From: Hydrangea macrophylla
Taxonomy: Eukaryota; Streptophyta; Magnoliopsida; Cornales; Hydrangeaceae
Assembly (NCBI GenBank): GCA_033977485.1
Contig: CM066998.1
Span: 57,130,274-57,194,273 of the forward strand
DNA length: 64,000 nucleotides
Reading direction: 5' to 3'
Shown: positions 10,534 to 22,491 of the stretch, piece after piece
How the letters are laid out: every line of letters begins with the position of its first letter
Numbering within the stretch: the stretch's first letter is position 1
The notes under the pieces: model-generated
Seen by the model: the letters and a program-made list of their open reading frames with translations, nothing else
What the model was told of the DNA's origin: nothing
Database searches by the model: none
Translations under genes and position numbers: made by a program

Positions 10534-13331
10534 TGTCACGCCCCGGAGTAGCCAAAAATAGGGAAATTTTAAAATTTCCTTTTTGGGCCCATAGGGAATA
10601 ACTTTATTGAAAGTCGTCCTGTCCTCTAACACTATAAACATCATGAAAATAAAGGGGAGAAACTAATTATAACTTATACTTCAATCTGAACAATTTAAAA
10701 GATTATAAATCATAGGTCCCAATACTAATACAACAAACTATCATAATTACAAGATGATGGCAGCTATCTTTGGTCTTCAGTCTAGCTCTACACTTCTAGT
10801 GTTCCTTAGCATCTTACTCCCAAGACTGAATTGTTCTCTGACCAACCTGCAAAGAAATCTGGACATTGGATTGTCCAGGCGTAATATGCTGTCAGCTTTG
10901 CAACAAAGCTGAGTGGGCGTTCATAACCATATTCATTACCAATATACATACACTAACCACTCATCTCACATTATTACTTTACATCTTAGGATGCGGTTAG
11001 TCCATTATCGATTGACGACGCTCACATGGACATAACAAAGGTATCAATTAGCATATGATGCAATTTATAAACATCTATCATTAACCAAATAACAGGATCA
11101 ATATAATTCATAATATGTTTTTCTAGTTCTGGTGATCATAACAACATATTCATACTAATCAATTTCTCATTTCCATTATGCTCGTGCATGTAAATACGTA
11201 CTCAATGAACCCAAATCCAGGAATATAAAATCCCATAACTAATGCAACTCAAAAGCATCGGGTTATAAAACCCACAGCGACAACTGTTCTGAACTTACTT
11301 CCACAATACAAACCATGCTTTCTGCTGCGTGCTCTGATACTCATTTCATACTTAACATCATCGCCCTACGGCCTCATAGTGACGTCGTCGCCTTACAGCC
11401 TCATAGTAACATCATCACCTTACGGCCTTATAGTAACATCGTCGCCTTACGGCCTCATAATTCAAATAGCACGATGGCGGAATTGGATCGATTGTCTATA
11501 CCCACGCTGGTGAATCACCACCAACGAGTTGCACGTCAGATTACTAACTGTGAAACGGCAAGCATGGCGGCAACCCACACACCATGTGTACTATCACGGC
11601 AATCCAACCGCAGAGGATGGTACATTAGTAACTGACTAGCGTATGATATACAGCATGACGGCAACCATACAACGTGTGTACAATCTCCGGCAACCCACTC
11701 GGACAACTAGTACATTAGAGTGCTAACTACTAAGTAGTATGACATTAAACCCAAATGCATGTACCATCTCCGGCAATTACACTATTACAATCACAATATC
11801 CAGTATCTCAATCATGCTATCCCGTTATCATGTCTCTTTATCATCTTGAATGGTTTCCAAAGCGTAACGACTCATGACTCACGACACAAGAATCTCAATC
11901 GTATTAACTCCCAATTTCCAGGATACCCAAACATTTCAACTCACGACCTCACTTGACCGGAGTCACTGACACTGACACTAACTGCATGTACTAACACCGT
12001 GATGTGATTCTTCAATTACATGATTCTTGATAACATAACTACATTAGGTGAAACATATAAATGAAATGTTAACATGCTCTTTATTCTCATTTGCACATTT
12101 AGATATGGTCATCAAGGCAATAATAACAACGTGCCCATATAATCAACATTGATGTATAAAACATACAAACTAACGTTCCATAATTGATTATTCATCACAA
12201 CTATCACATATAGTTCTTTTCTTTTACTTCTTATAAATATATCATAGTAATATCTAACATGCTTGTCTTATAGCAATCAATTCCATATATATAACGTAAA
12301 CATCAAGGCACATCGAATAACCATCATAAGTACGGTACATACATACAAATACTCTAGTAGTCATTATGTATATTGAGAGTGAGGTTAGAAACACTCACCT
12401 GGATGTCTTGTCAAGCTTAGGACTCTCTGAACAGCGGATAAGTCACAATCCTACAACGTATAATAGAATAACGGTGATGAAGCGTGTGTGTGTAAATGAT
12501 AAGGGCATAATGATAATTATGCCAAATGAGGATATAAACCTCAAGGTAGTGATCTACGTGTCATTCTAAGTTTAACGCCATTGACTAGACTCAAATCGGA
12601 GCTCGTCAGATAAAAGGCAGGGTTTTCTACATCAGTGTAGGCCCTACAGATACTCTGTATTTTTTACTGTGTCAAAAGGTCTCCAAACTCAAGGAATAAT
12701 TCTAGAGATTATTCTAAGACTCTGGGAACTGATCGCGTAATTTTCTGAGTTACGGTTTATTTACTGCGAATTATTGAAGTCCTATTTATATAATTATAGT
12801 CTTCAGAGTCCTTTAATTATAAAATATAACTTAGAAGGACAAGCGGTCCTTAGAAATATTTTTATTAAATACTATACCTTAAAATAGGCTAGTGACATTT
12901 TTCTCACAATTTTCGAAACTCGTTTCATATTTAAAATAATTAAAACAAGAGATCAATGATTCGGCATTTACTAAATAAATACTGCAACTTGGTTTTATAA
13001 TTAAATAGTTTATAAAACAATAATATTTAGCCTTGGAAATAGTAGTATAATTTTCTGGAATTTATAATGGCCATTAGATATTTAATACCTAATTATTACC
13101 CTTTAAAACTACTTTCTATTATTTATTTAAACTAAATAAATAATATGTATACTATATAAAAATATGATTTCAGAATATGATATATTATTCTAGAATATTA
13201 AAAACTACTTTACAAAATTTTAAAATTATTTAAAATATTTAATCAATTTACTAGTATCTATTTTAATTTAAATAAAGCAAACCTTTATTATTTATTTGAA
13301 CCCAAATAAATAATAGTATAATAATAATAAT
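10534..13331 (-). repeat. Probable old LTR sequence, minus orientation
   Basis: Begins TGTCACGCCCCGG at 10534; the reverse complement of such a string is a common 3' end of plant chromovirus LTRs. The stretch around 10850-10930 (GCTTTGCAACAAAGCTGAG) and CACTCACCTGGA at 12390-12403 resemble sequence classes I associate with these LTRs read backwards. I found no matching second LTR, primer site or secure target duplication, so identity, orientation and length are tentative. No coding region is visible. It is interrupted at 13332 by a gag-only element. Confidence 0.35.
11354..11461 (+). repeat. 27-bp minisatellite, exactly four units
   Basis: Four 27-bp units, each AACATCGTCGCCTTACGGCC-like followed by TCATAGT, with a few substitutions. 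The period divides by three, so a repetitive open frame crosses it (11315-11635) without being a gene. Confidence 0.9.
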
Positions 13332-13992
13332 TGATACACCCAAAATTGGCTCTATCCTATGACCGAGCGGTTCAAATCAGTAGTCAGTCCATGTCCCGGC
13401 CAAATTATGCACAACTCCTCGGACAAGCATCAGCCTGAGCGGTCTAGTCTACTCATCATCCCGAGCGGTTCATCTACGACCCGGCCAACAGGTCGGGAAA
13501 ACCGCACGGGCACATCTCACCGCGGGAACAGCTCATCCGGGCCCACAGGAATGATCCCGAGCATTACGGGCAGTTTCCTACTCAAGCTAGAAGACTAATG
13601 GAAAGTGCAAACTATTTCCTAATCCAATTAGGAAGCCCCCACAATTAATGACAATCTATATCAATTGGATTATATTTCCTTATCCATGTATGAGTATGTC
13701 TCTTACATCTATAAAAGAGACCTCTCACCCCACATTGAAGGGGCCGACTTTTCAGTCTACACAGCACCTCTATAGCATTCATCTACATGCCCGGCCGGCC
13801 TACGGTAGCTCCAGACTTGTTGGTTCACCACAGGCCCCCAGCTCTTTTACAGTATAGTGAACATGCTCAGACACACACGTGGACGTAGGTACCTTCATTA
13901 ACAGGGCCGAACCACATACAAAAAAACCAGTTTCTCACTCTCTCTCCCCTTAATCTGCTCTACTTTACTCTTACCAATTTTTGGCATCATCA
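13332..13992 (+). repeat. 5' LTR of the gag-only element
   Basis: 661 bp from TGATACACCC to CATCATCA. It matches the right LTR (16553-17213) over its full length with no net length change. By eye about 96 percent of positions are identical, with more differences in the first 250 bp. CTATAAAAGAG near 13709-13719 is a TATA-like sequence. Confidence 0.9.
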
Positions 13993-14012
13993 GCTTGACG
14001 CCGTCTGTGGGA
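13993..14012 (+). other. Primer-binding site of the gag-only element
   Basis: GCTTGACGCCGTCTGTGGGA directly follows the LTR and resembles the GGCGCCGTCTGTGGGA primer sites of many plant Tat-type gypsy elements. The CTTGACG spelling differs from the usual TTGGCG at two positions. I did not identify the tRNA. Confidence 0.6.
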
Positions 14013-14055
14013 AGCGACAAAGTCTTCTCATCAACAAATCTCTTGATTGATCGTC

Positions 14056-15396
14056 ATGCCACCGAAGAAGGGTAAGAAGGCTGATCAGCAGTCCGACCGG
14101 GATGTTCCGTCGGCCCTGGCACCGGCTGCGGCAGTCATGACATCCGAGCAGGTCACCATGACCCTCACACAACTCTTGGAGGGCCAGCGTCAAATCCAAC
14201 AACAGACTGAAGCCCTGCTGTCCCAGCAAAATAGTCCTCCAGTGGTTGGGAAACGACCCGGGAACGTTGCACACGGTCGGGAACCGATCGTGACCAGACA
14301 ACGTGCCCGAGCCAACCTGTCCCCCGTTGAGGATGCCAGAGACATCAACAGTAGGCGTACTGTCCAAGAGGAAAGGCAGGTGCATATGGCTCGGGAATTA
14401 GTCTAGGGTCACTCGGTCAAGAGCCAAGTTGTCCCTAGGCACACGATGAACCGGAGTCATAGCCAAGCCCGATCCCAGAGGATGGTACACCGCCATGAAG
14501 AAGAAGCCTCTTCCACCAATCCGACCAACCCCTCAGATACCGGTCGGGAAAGAGTAGAAGCCTGAATCAAGGACTTGCAGAAGCAGATTGACGGAGTGGC
14601 CAAAAAGCTTGGTCAAAACCGTGCTCAGAATCAAGCCAATACCGAGACAGGGTCACCGTTCTCTAGCCAGATCATGAGATTCTCCATCCCGTACAAATTC
14701 AAGCAGCCTCGCCTGGATTCATACAACGGCTCGAGAAGCCCGGTCGACCACGTCCGGACCTATAAGGCTCAGATGGCCCTAGCCACCAACTCTGATGAAC
14801 TACACTGCCTAACCTTCCCCAGCACTTTGAAAGACCTGGCCGTGCAGTGGTTCTACTCCTTGGAGCCCCGATCGGTCTGCAGTTTCAAACAACTCGGCAA
14901 GCAGTTCATCAACCAGTTCGCTGGCATGCATGAACGACCAAAGCCTGACATACATCTACTGACGGTCATACAAAGGAATAATGAGACCCTCAAAGAATTT
15001 ACCGGCCGGTTTAATCAAGAGAAGCTCAGCATCTATGATCTTGATGAAACCGCCGTTATTATAGCCTTCTACTCGGGAGTTCAACACACTAAGTGCGCCA
15101 CGTCGTTTCATAGAAACTGATCAGTAACCTTGGTTGAACTCGCAGAGAGGGTTGGAAAATACATTGACACTGAAGAATTTCTAAAGATCAAAGACCTTGA
15201 GCAAGAAAGCAATAAGTCTTCCAGAAGCAAGCGAAAGCGAGATCAGCCCGGGAGTTTTGACAATTCTTCCAGTTCACAGCGGTCTGAGTCCTGCAGCGCC
15301 GACCCGACCTCCAGTTCACAGCGGTCTGAGTCTGGCAGCCCCGACCCGACCTCCAGTTCACAACGGTCTGAGTCCGGCAGCCCCGACCCGACCTGA
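14056..15396 (+). pseudogene. gag: gag of the gag-only element, with in-frame stops
   Basis: One reading frame from ATG at 14056 (MPPKKGKKADQQ) to the stop at 15394-15396. It is broken by TAG at 14404, TGA at about 14563 and TGA at 15118, with no frameshift. Its conserved capsid part (about 14665-15110) carries the Retrotrans_gag pattern: a FKQPRLDSYNGSRSPVDHV start, AVQWFYSL, and FTGRFNQE. This is typical of Tat-lineage Gag, the nucleocapsid shell protein of the virus-like particle. Upstream is a Gln-rich coiled region (about 14140-14230). The C terminus is a 14-residue repeat. No zinc knuckle is visible. All three stops can arise by a single C-to-T or G-to-A change, consistent with methylation-linked decay. 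Confidence 0.8.
15268..15393 (+). repeat. 42-bp in-frame tandem repeat, three copies
   Basis: Three units at 15268, 15310 and 15352, each encoding SSSQRSESGSPDPT with small changes, at the C terminus of the gag frame. Degenerate further copies continue to about 15480 beyond the stop. Confidence 0.9.
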
Positions 15397-16538
15397 CCTC
15401 TAGTTCGCCGTAGTCAGGATCCAGTGATCCCGACCTTAGATCTAGCTCAGAGTAGTCGGGAGCCCGGTGATCCCGACTCAACCTCCTGTCTCCATTGGTC
15501 TAGATAAGCCCAACTATAGTGGTACTTGCCTGATCACCACGTAAGGCTCCACCAATTGTCAGAGAGCTCATAAAAAGACCTCGGGTTTCGAACCCAGGCA
15601 CTTAAAAGACCTCGGGCTCCGAACCCAGGCACTAAAAAGACCTCGGGCTCCGAACTCAGGCACTAAAGACCTCGGGATCTCACCCGAAGCAAAAGACCTC
15701 GGGGTCACGCTTGTGGCATCGGCTTCGCTTAGGTCCAACCTACGATGGGGGCAAACCCCCTAGGTGGCTGATGATGGCAAGCTTCAAAAGACACTACAAC
15801 CACCATGTTCCAAATCGGTTACCTACAGTCATAGCCTCTTTAAGACCCTTGTCTTAGCGAAAGTTTGGGGGGCAAGACGGCGCAGTGAACTAAACAAACA
15901 ATCACACCGGGTATCTACAGGCCTCGCGGATAACCAAGTCAAAATCTTGGACAACCCGAGCACCTACAGTACTCAGAGCCATTAACTCCACTTAGGTCCA
16001 AACCGACGATAGAGGTGACTAAAATCTCTTAGGTTGGCCGACGATAGAGGAGCAAAAAGACCCTAAAGCAACGTGATTTAGGTCGGCTCCACCAACATGG
16101 TCAAGCTCTTCTCCCAACAGTCTTGACCAAGGCTGGCTGGGCGGAAGCCAACCATCCTGGGTAGTTAACATAAAAGGACCCTAAAGCAATACGCTTTAGG
16201 TCGGCTCTTCCAATATAGTAAAATTCTTCTACTCACAACCTTGACGAAGGTTCACGGGCAGAAGATAACCATCGTGGAGGCTAACTCAAGCAAAAAGACT
16301 CTGAAGTAGGCCGAGTCTCAACTTTCGGTCACTGCCCGAGCATTCAAAGACTCCGAATTAGGCCGGGTCCCGAGCACCTAAAGGTCCCGAGCTAGGTTGG
16401 ATCTCAACTCTCAGCCAGTTCTTGAGGACTCACCAAGCTCAGAAGCCCCGAGGCAGCTTTCCCAAGCACTCAGACAGTGGCAAGTAACATCAAACTGATT
16501 TCCAAACTTGCCCTGATATAGCATCTGGCCAACCTTGG
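15397..16538 (+). other. Non-coding repeats replacing pol in the gag-only element
   Basis: Where pol would be expected there are only repeats: four copies of a unit of about 31 bp with GACCTCGGGCTCCGAAC (15572-15705), and two copies of about 115 bp around ACCCTAAAGCAA..TTTAGGTCGGC (about 16055-16165 and 16168-16285). Motifs such as AAGACTC and TCCGAGC recur to 16480. No RT or integrase motif is seen in any frame. Confidence 0.75.
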
Positions 16539-16550
16539 AAATGGGGGGCA
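16539..16550 (+). other. Polypurine tract of the gag-only element
   Basis: AAATGGGGGGCA lies 2 bp before the right LTR and is the expected plus-strand primer. It resembles the GAGGGGCAAAC tract of the Tat elements. Confidence 0.75.
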
Positions 16551-16552
16551 AC

Positions 16553-17213
16553 TGATACACCCAAAATTGGCTCTATCCTATGACCGAGCGGTTCAAATCA
16601 GCAGCCAATCCATGATCCGATCAAATCATGCACAACTCCCCGGACAAGCATCAGCCCGAGCGGTCTAGTCTACTCATCATCCCAAGCGGTTCATCCACGA
16701 CCCGGCCAACAGATCGGGAAAATCGCACGGGCACATCTCACCGCGGGAACAACTCATCCGGGCCCACAGGCATGATCCCGAGCATTACGGGCAGTTTCCT
16801 ACTCAAGCTAGAAGACTAATGGAAAGTGCAAACTATTTCCTAATCCAATTAGGAAGCCCCCACAATTAATGCCAATCTATATCAATTGGATTATATTTCC
16901 TTATCCATGTATGAGTATGTCTCTTACATCTATAAAAGAGACCTCTCACCCCCCATTGAAGGGGCCGACTTTTCAGTCTACACAGCACCTCTATAGCATT
17001 CATCTACATGCTCGGCCGGCCTACGGTAGCTCCAGACTTGTTGGTTCACCACAGGCCCCCAACTCTTTTACAGTATAGTGAACGTGCTCAGACACACACG
17101 TGGACGTAGGTGCCTTCATTAACAGGGCCGAACCACATACAAAAATATCAGTTTCTCATTCTCTCTCCCCTTAATCTGCTCTACTTTACTCTTACCAATT
17201 TTTTGCATCATCA
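16553..17213 (+). repeat. 3' LTR of the gag-only element
   Basis: 661 bp, same termini and length as the left LTR. Confidence 0.9.
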
Positions 17214-17372
17214 TTAATAATAATAATTATTATTATTATTATTATTTTCAGAATATAAAAGATATTATAAAGTAATATGTCAGAATATTTAAAAGTTTAA
17301 CAAATAATATTTAAACTATTTTAACATTAATAAAACCAATTAACTAATTATAACAAAAGATATTAAACCTAA
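17214..17372. repeat. AT-rich sequence with (ATT)n
   Basis: Continues the AT-rich host sequence left of 13332. Begins with a TAA/TTA microsatellite (17214-17250). Confidence 0.7.
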
Positions 17373-17442
17373 GGCTCTGTTTTGGCAAACAAACTTGCTA
17401 ACCATCATAAGCTGGCCTAAAACAAACTTCCCAAACAGAGCC
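17373..17442. repeat. Short inverted repeat, Tourist-like MITE remnant
   Basis: GGCTCTGTTTTGG at the left is mirrored by CCAAACAGAGCC at the right, enclosing only about 45 bp that are themselves partly inverted (AAACAAACTT and AAACAAACTT-like arms). The ends resemble those of small MITEs. No clear target duplication was found. Confidence 0.45.
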
Positions 17443-18597
17443 CAAGGCCCAAGTCCAACCAACTTCATCTTCCCAAAAATGCACAACCGTGCATATATAA
17501 TACATAGGTATACATATTAAATTCGTATATATATATATAAGTTTTGTACACAAAACTTCAATAAATCATAACTCCCTCAATTCTTAACAAAAATACGCAA
17601 ACTTTAAGTCGAAATTGAGTGCCTCGACGAGCCCGATCCAACGGTATAGGTCTTGAAGCCTAACTCTTAATGCTCTGTCCGTACGGGGGCAAAAACCAGT
17701 TCGTTCAAAAAAGAATAATCGCATTGTAGGTCGACCAAACGTGGTCCAAGCTTCAAGCCGTTTATTGAGGGTCTTTAGAGGGTTGTTAGGGTCATTTTGG
17801 CTTTGAGTTTGTGTGTTTTGGTGACAGTCCAAAAAACCCGAGCTCCGTTTGAGCTTTAATGGCCGCCGGCCATGGTAGGGGCTCTCAGGTCCGTTCGGGG
17901 GTACGTGTGGTGGTGGGTGTGAGTCTGTTAGTGTACAGAAATTACAGAGGGGCGTGGAGAGCTTTACCTTCGCCGTCTTGGTCAGTCTCGGCTCTTCCCG
18001 CGGCTCTCTCTCTCTCTATAGCTCTCAGTCTCTTTCTCTCTCTCCTATTCTCCTTCATCCTCCTTCTCTACGGTCTGTTGTGTGTGGTCTCTGTGTGTGT
18101 GATCTGAGGCAGAGAGTGAGAGGGTGAGGGGGTGAAGTTGTGGGTTTGTGTTGGTAAGGTTTGATTCTTCTCTTCCTATATTTCTATTTCTCTCTCTCGG
18201 GTCTCTCTCTCTCAGTTTACATATATATATACACTATACACATGCACACACTCCACCTAATATAATATAATGTATATACAAAATCTACATACATATAATA
18301 TATATAATCAATGCAATACATAATATATGTATATGTGCAAAACGTGTGTGTGGGTTATGTGTTATAGGCGGTGGCAGTGGTGAGGTGATGTTAACGAGGG
18401 TGATGGGTTGGCAATGGCGTGTGGAATCTGGGGGCAAGATTTGGGTGCATTGGGGGGTGTTTCATGTTTGTATAGTGGGTATTATGGAGGGTTGCTTGGG
18501 TAGAGAAATTGTCCAATAGGTATTGGGTAGGTTAGGTAGTACATGGCTAGTATAGGTTGTATTAAAAAGATTTTCAAAATTATGAGATGTAACGTTG
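17443..18597. other. No recognisable gene
   Basis: Contains AT dinucleotide runs (17527-17540, 18220-18310) and CT-rich microsatellites (18004-18060, 18180-18220). An 82-codon open frame on the minus strand (17584-17832) has no domain I recognise and is probably part of the surrounding LTR-like sequence. Confidence 0.5.
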
Positions 18598-19460
18598 CCT
18601 CGAGCCACGTGCCGTACAGTCTAGAAAATACCAGTTTCTACGGATTCACGTGTAAGTCAGCCTAGGTCTAAGAATTACAGCTGGGACTATAATATATAAT
18701 AACGTCGATTGTAATATCATCCTAATTAAAATCATATAACTTTTGGGTCCAAATAATGTAACATATGGTTATAATATCTAACTAACAATTAATATTAAAA
18801 TAAGACACACTAATGTACGGGGTCAGCTTTATAAAATTTAAATTTAAGCGATAGTGAAATTATAATATAGCATATTGTTGTAATTTAAGCGACGTCCAAA
18901 TTTTAATCTAGAATATATTAATACACGGGGTCGGGCTTATTTAATCTAAGACTTAGGTGACAACAAACATATAAATATATATATATATATATATTAACCT
19001 ATAGTTACAAAATTAAATGAGCACAATATTGAAATATGAAATATTAATATACGATGTGAGATTTAAAATTAAGCAACGACTAAGATATATGTCTTATAGT
19101 TATGATTCAGTGATAACCAAATAAATAATGAAACTATAATATTAACATACAAGGTTCGGCTTAGAAATTAGGAAATTTCATTAATAAGACAGTACGGGTT
19201 TTACAAGTACTACACTCTCAAACAAGCTCTCTATTTTTATAGTTTTCAAACATATTAAATGATGAGAATGGACGAGTATTTATAGAAGTTGAAGACCCAG
19301 GGCAAAATGGTCATTTTATACAAAATAAAGCTTGAGCGCTCACAAAGGCTCGAGCGATCAAGAAATCTGGAGCTCTCGAGGCTCCTGCTTCATATATCCT
19401 TCTAAGTGCTCAAGGGTTCAAAGGTTCAAGTAATATAAACGTTCATAAGATAGAATCAAA
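18598..19460 (-). repeat. Possible LTR sequence with degenerate ~110-bp tandem repeats
   Basis: TGTAACGTTGCC at 18598 could be an LTR edge in minus orientation. Repeats with an AATACACGGGGTCGG-like core start near 18811, 18919, 19045 and 19143, spaced 98-126 bp. Read on the minus strand, TATAAATACTCGTCC near 19267-19281 could be a TATA region. Partner LTR not found. Confidence 0.3.
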
Positions 19461-21194
19461 GTTCAAGACATATATATATCTACACGAATCAGAACTTGCA
19501 TATCATATCTGATTACAGAATTGCAATAGTAAATCCATAGAAAAAGCCGGTGTAACAACTGCAAACCTCCAAATCCCTGATGAAATCGTCTGTGGTATAG
19601 CTTAACACTGAGCTGATTGAAGAGGAAGCTGTCAACGACCCACACCATAGATCACCCCAAAACTCTCTGTGAGTATGAAAAGAGTTAGACAATATGCACC
19701 ACATTGAATAAACATGGGTTGGCGATGGCTATATATACATGTTGGGCCTTTCTACCTAATTGCTTAAGCTTTTGGGTTGGATCCAAATCGGACGATAAAA
19801 TGCCAGATCTGCATGAGTGGGTCACTAGATTTGAGAAAACAAAGTGGTACCTATGAAGAGGAGTAGCCGGATCTAACCACAACACAAAGAGATGAAGAAA
19901 TCTAGAGTGGAAACCAAACCAAACAAAAAAAATAGGGGGCAAAACACACCTCAGATAGAGGCAAACCATTATTCAAAAGCAAAAAGAGTGTGTTTTGTAC
20001 ACATAAAATGCGAGGGAAACCATTTTACACACCCCATATGCATTTATTTACCATTTACATATGTGTATATTTGTAAACATAAAATGCGACCATATTTGTA
20101 ATTCAACCACAGAAAAAGTGTGAGTCGATTATAAAAAACCGTTAATTGATAAGACCAATCGCAAAAGCGAACATTGTAGCTATGTAGGCCATTTATTTTA
20201 ATCATAACCTCAAAACTCAAGTTATTCACAAAAGTCGAGCATGTTTGGGAATGCCTAAGATAGGATAAGATAAACTGAAGTACATATTCGTATGAAGTCA
20301 AAAAATAGTTACTCTAACACCAAAAATTGTAAAGTTAGTCCTATTTGAACGACAAAATAGGTTCTCATATTGCATAAGTACCTCTCATTTTCGTTAATGT
20401 GTAGATCTCCAACCCCAAACATACATTTTACAAAAATAAAAATAAAAAATATTTGCTTATCATTTTTACATACCAAATTTGTTGTATCAAGAAGTAAGAG
20501 TCAAATTTAATATATGCATTTGCTATATAGGCTGCAGAGCCGACCCTAATAATTTGGGATAGTGAATATTTAAAATGGGCCCTTCAAAAAATGTCAACTT
20601 TCGAAACCAAATAGGGGTTCAAGGGTGGTGCTCTCGAAGTCAAAAAAAAATTCAATCTATTTATACATATTTGCAAATAGGATTTTTGTCTAAAGATTGC
20701 AACAGGTGACACAATTTCAATTCATTGAACAATTACCTTATACAAAGTGAGATATTGTCGCATGTGCCCTAGGGGTGCAAGTTGAAATGCCAATTTCAAT
20801 TCCATCCGAAACAATTAAGTTCTGAAAATTTCCGACTTTGAAAGTATAAATTAGTCCCAAATTCCGGAATTTTGAAATTTGAAAATTGGGGGGAAAATTT
20901 TGAAAGATAGGAATTCTGGAATTTTTTATTTTCTAAGCCAAAAATTCTAAAATATTCCGACAACTTCCAACCTAAAAATTATGTAATATTCAAATTATTG
21001 CGAATTTTCAATAATAAACATATGATTGGGCATTTTAGTTCCATAAAATATAGATACATACAATTGTTGACACGAAAGCTTCAATGAAATTTTCAGCAAA
21101 AATTTCGAATAGCCTTGAGAACTCTAATATCGAACTTTTCTGAAAAATAACTCCCTTTCTAGCTCCACAATAAGAACATGCTCTACTACAATAT
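19461..21194. other. No recognisable gene
   Basis: Anonymous AT-rich sequence. Minus-strand open frames at 19463-19969 overlap one another and carry no known domain. At 20527 and 20771 there are strings (GCAGAGCCGACCC, TAGGGGTGCAAG) that look like transposon ends, but I found no matching partners. Confidence 0.5.
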
Positions 21195-21643
21195 TAGGGG
21201 TGTCAAACAGGACGGCCCACACCACCCCACCCCACCCTACCCCACCCCGCCCACCACCTCGACGAGTTGGGAAAATTTTGTTGAGTCACGGGGTAGGTTA
21301 GCGAGATAGACGAGGCAGAGCGAGTTGAATCAGTAAGGAAAATAAGGTGACTCAACCCAGCCCACTAATTCATGGATCTACAGGGCGAGGCGAGGTGAGG
21401 CAGGGCGACTAATTCGCGAGTTGGTTGGCCAATTAGCCCACAAGTTGCCCACGGGTTGATCTAAATAGTTGAATTTTTTTTAAAATAAAAGTTTAAAAAA
21501 TAGTTTCAGTTTAAATAGAAATATGTTCTTTCAAGGCTCTCTCCATATATATTATATATATATATACACATATACACTATCACGCATAAGTTATGACTTT
21601 CATTCTAATATGTGCTTCCATTTGAGTTATATATATTGCAGAT

Positions 21644-21679
<36 letters not shown>
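21644..21679 (+). repeat. (GA)n microsatellite
   Basis: Pure GA run inside the left arm of hAT-2, with shorter GAGAGA runs at 21738-21790. Confidence 0.95.
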
Positions 21680-21681
<2 letters not shown>

Positions 21682-21897
21682 TAAGCATGTATGCATGGCA
21701 AGTGGAGAGGCCTTGGATATATCCTTAGAGTATCAGACTACAGAGAGAGAAGAAATGAATTAAAAAGGTTTAGAGAGAGAGAGAGAAGTTGTGCATTGGC
21801 AACAGAATGGTCAATGTTATGGCAGCGAGTTGAATAGGTTAGGGTGGGTTTAGGCAAGCTGGCTCGCCGGTTGGCGGGGCGGGGACGGGATGGGTAT

Positions 21898-22394
21898 TGT
21901 TGGGGTAATCACGTCTAATCTTCCCACATGATCTGTAAGAAATCAATGCAAGAACAAAAGAAAATAAAGAACACTAGGTTTCTACGTGGTTCGGCCAATG
22001 ATGCCAACATCCACATCATTGCAGAGTTGTATTATGCTTTAGGGTTACAAAGACAGTTGCAATCACTATTTATAGCCGTAGGAAAGAGTATTTATAGTTT
22101 GTACATGTTTCCTTAATGAAATAGCTTCCTAAACTTATTAGGAAACACAAATCTGCATCAAATCCTTGATCCCACTCTAGTGGCCTACTCTAGTGGCCTG
22201 CTCGGGCGGCACCCGCCCGCGTGCGACATTCCGAGAGTTTATAGAAGAGCTCGCCACCAAACTCGCCCAGTCAGAGCTCGCCACCAAGCTTGTCGTGTGG
22301 AAATGCCTTGTTCATACTCCTTTTTCCTTTTGTGAATTGAAACTCCACCAATACTATCCCCTAGCTCTTGGAATTAGGGTCCACCATTCCATCA
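21898..22394 (-). repeat. 3' LTR of Copia-C
   Basis: 497 bp. On the minus strand it starts TGATGGAATGG and ends CCCCAACA, preceded by a purine-containing stretch CCAAGTAGAAGAT, the likely polypurine tract region. Confidence 0.8.
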
Positions 22395-22491
22395 ATCTTC
22401 TACTTGGAGACTAATCACGCTACTAAAACCCATGTAAACACGAACCCTTCTCAAAGCCACAATCACACTATCTGCAATGTGTCTTCAAGTC

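Larger units (their letters stand above)
13332..17213 (+). mobile_element. Gag-only LTR element (TR-GAG type), 3882 bp
   Basis: Complete element with two LTRs of equal length (661 bp), a primer site after the left LTR, a gag frame, non-coding repeats, and a polypurine tract before the right LTR. There is no protease, RT, RNase H or integrase anywhere between the LTRs. This matches the class described as terminal-repeat retrotransposons with GAG domain (TR-GAG), which rely on enzymes from autonomous relatives. Flanks are ATAAT (13327-13331) and TTAAT (17214-17218), an imperfect duplication in AT-simple sequence. It lies in an AT-rich stretch of the older LTR-like sequence. Confidence 0.85.

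Noticed and set aside
10529..18000. Target duplication GTCTC pairing the 10534 LTR edge with 17990 or 18024
   Set aside because: The right-hand candidates lie in CT-rich sequence where GTCTC is expected by chance, and the implied LTR start is not convincing.
19463..19969. Overlapping minus-strand open frames as a host gene
   Set aside because: Three short frames in different phases, no recognisable domain, composition like untranslated or repeat sequence.
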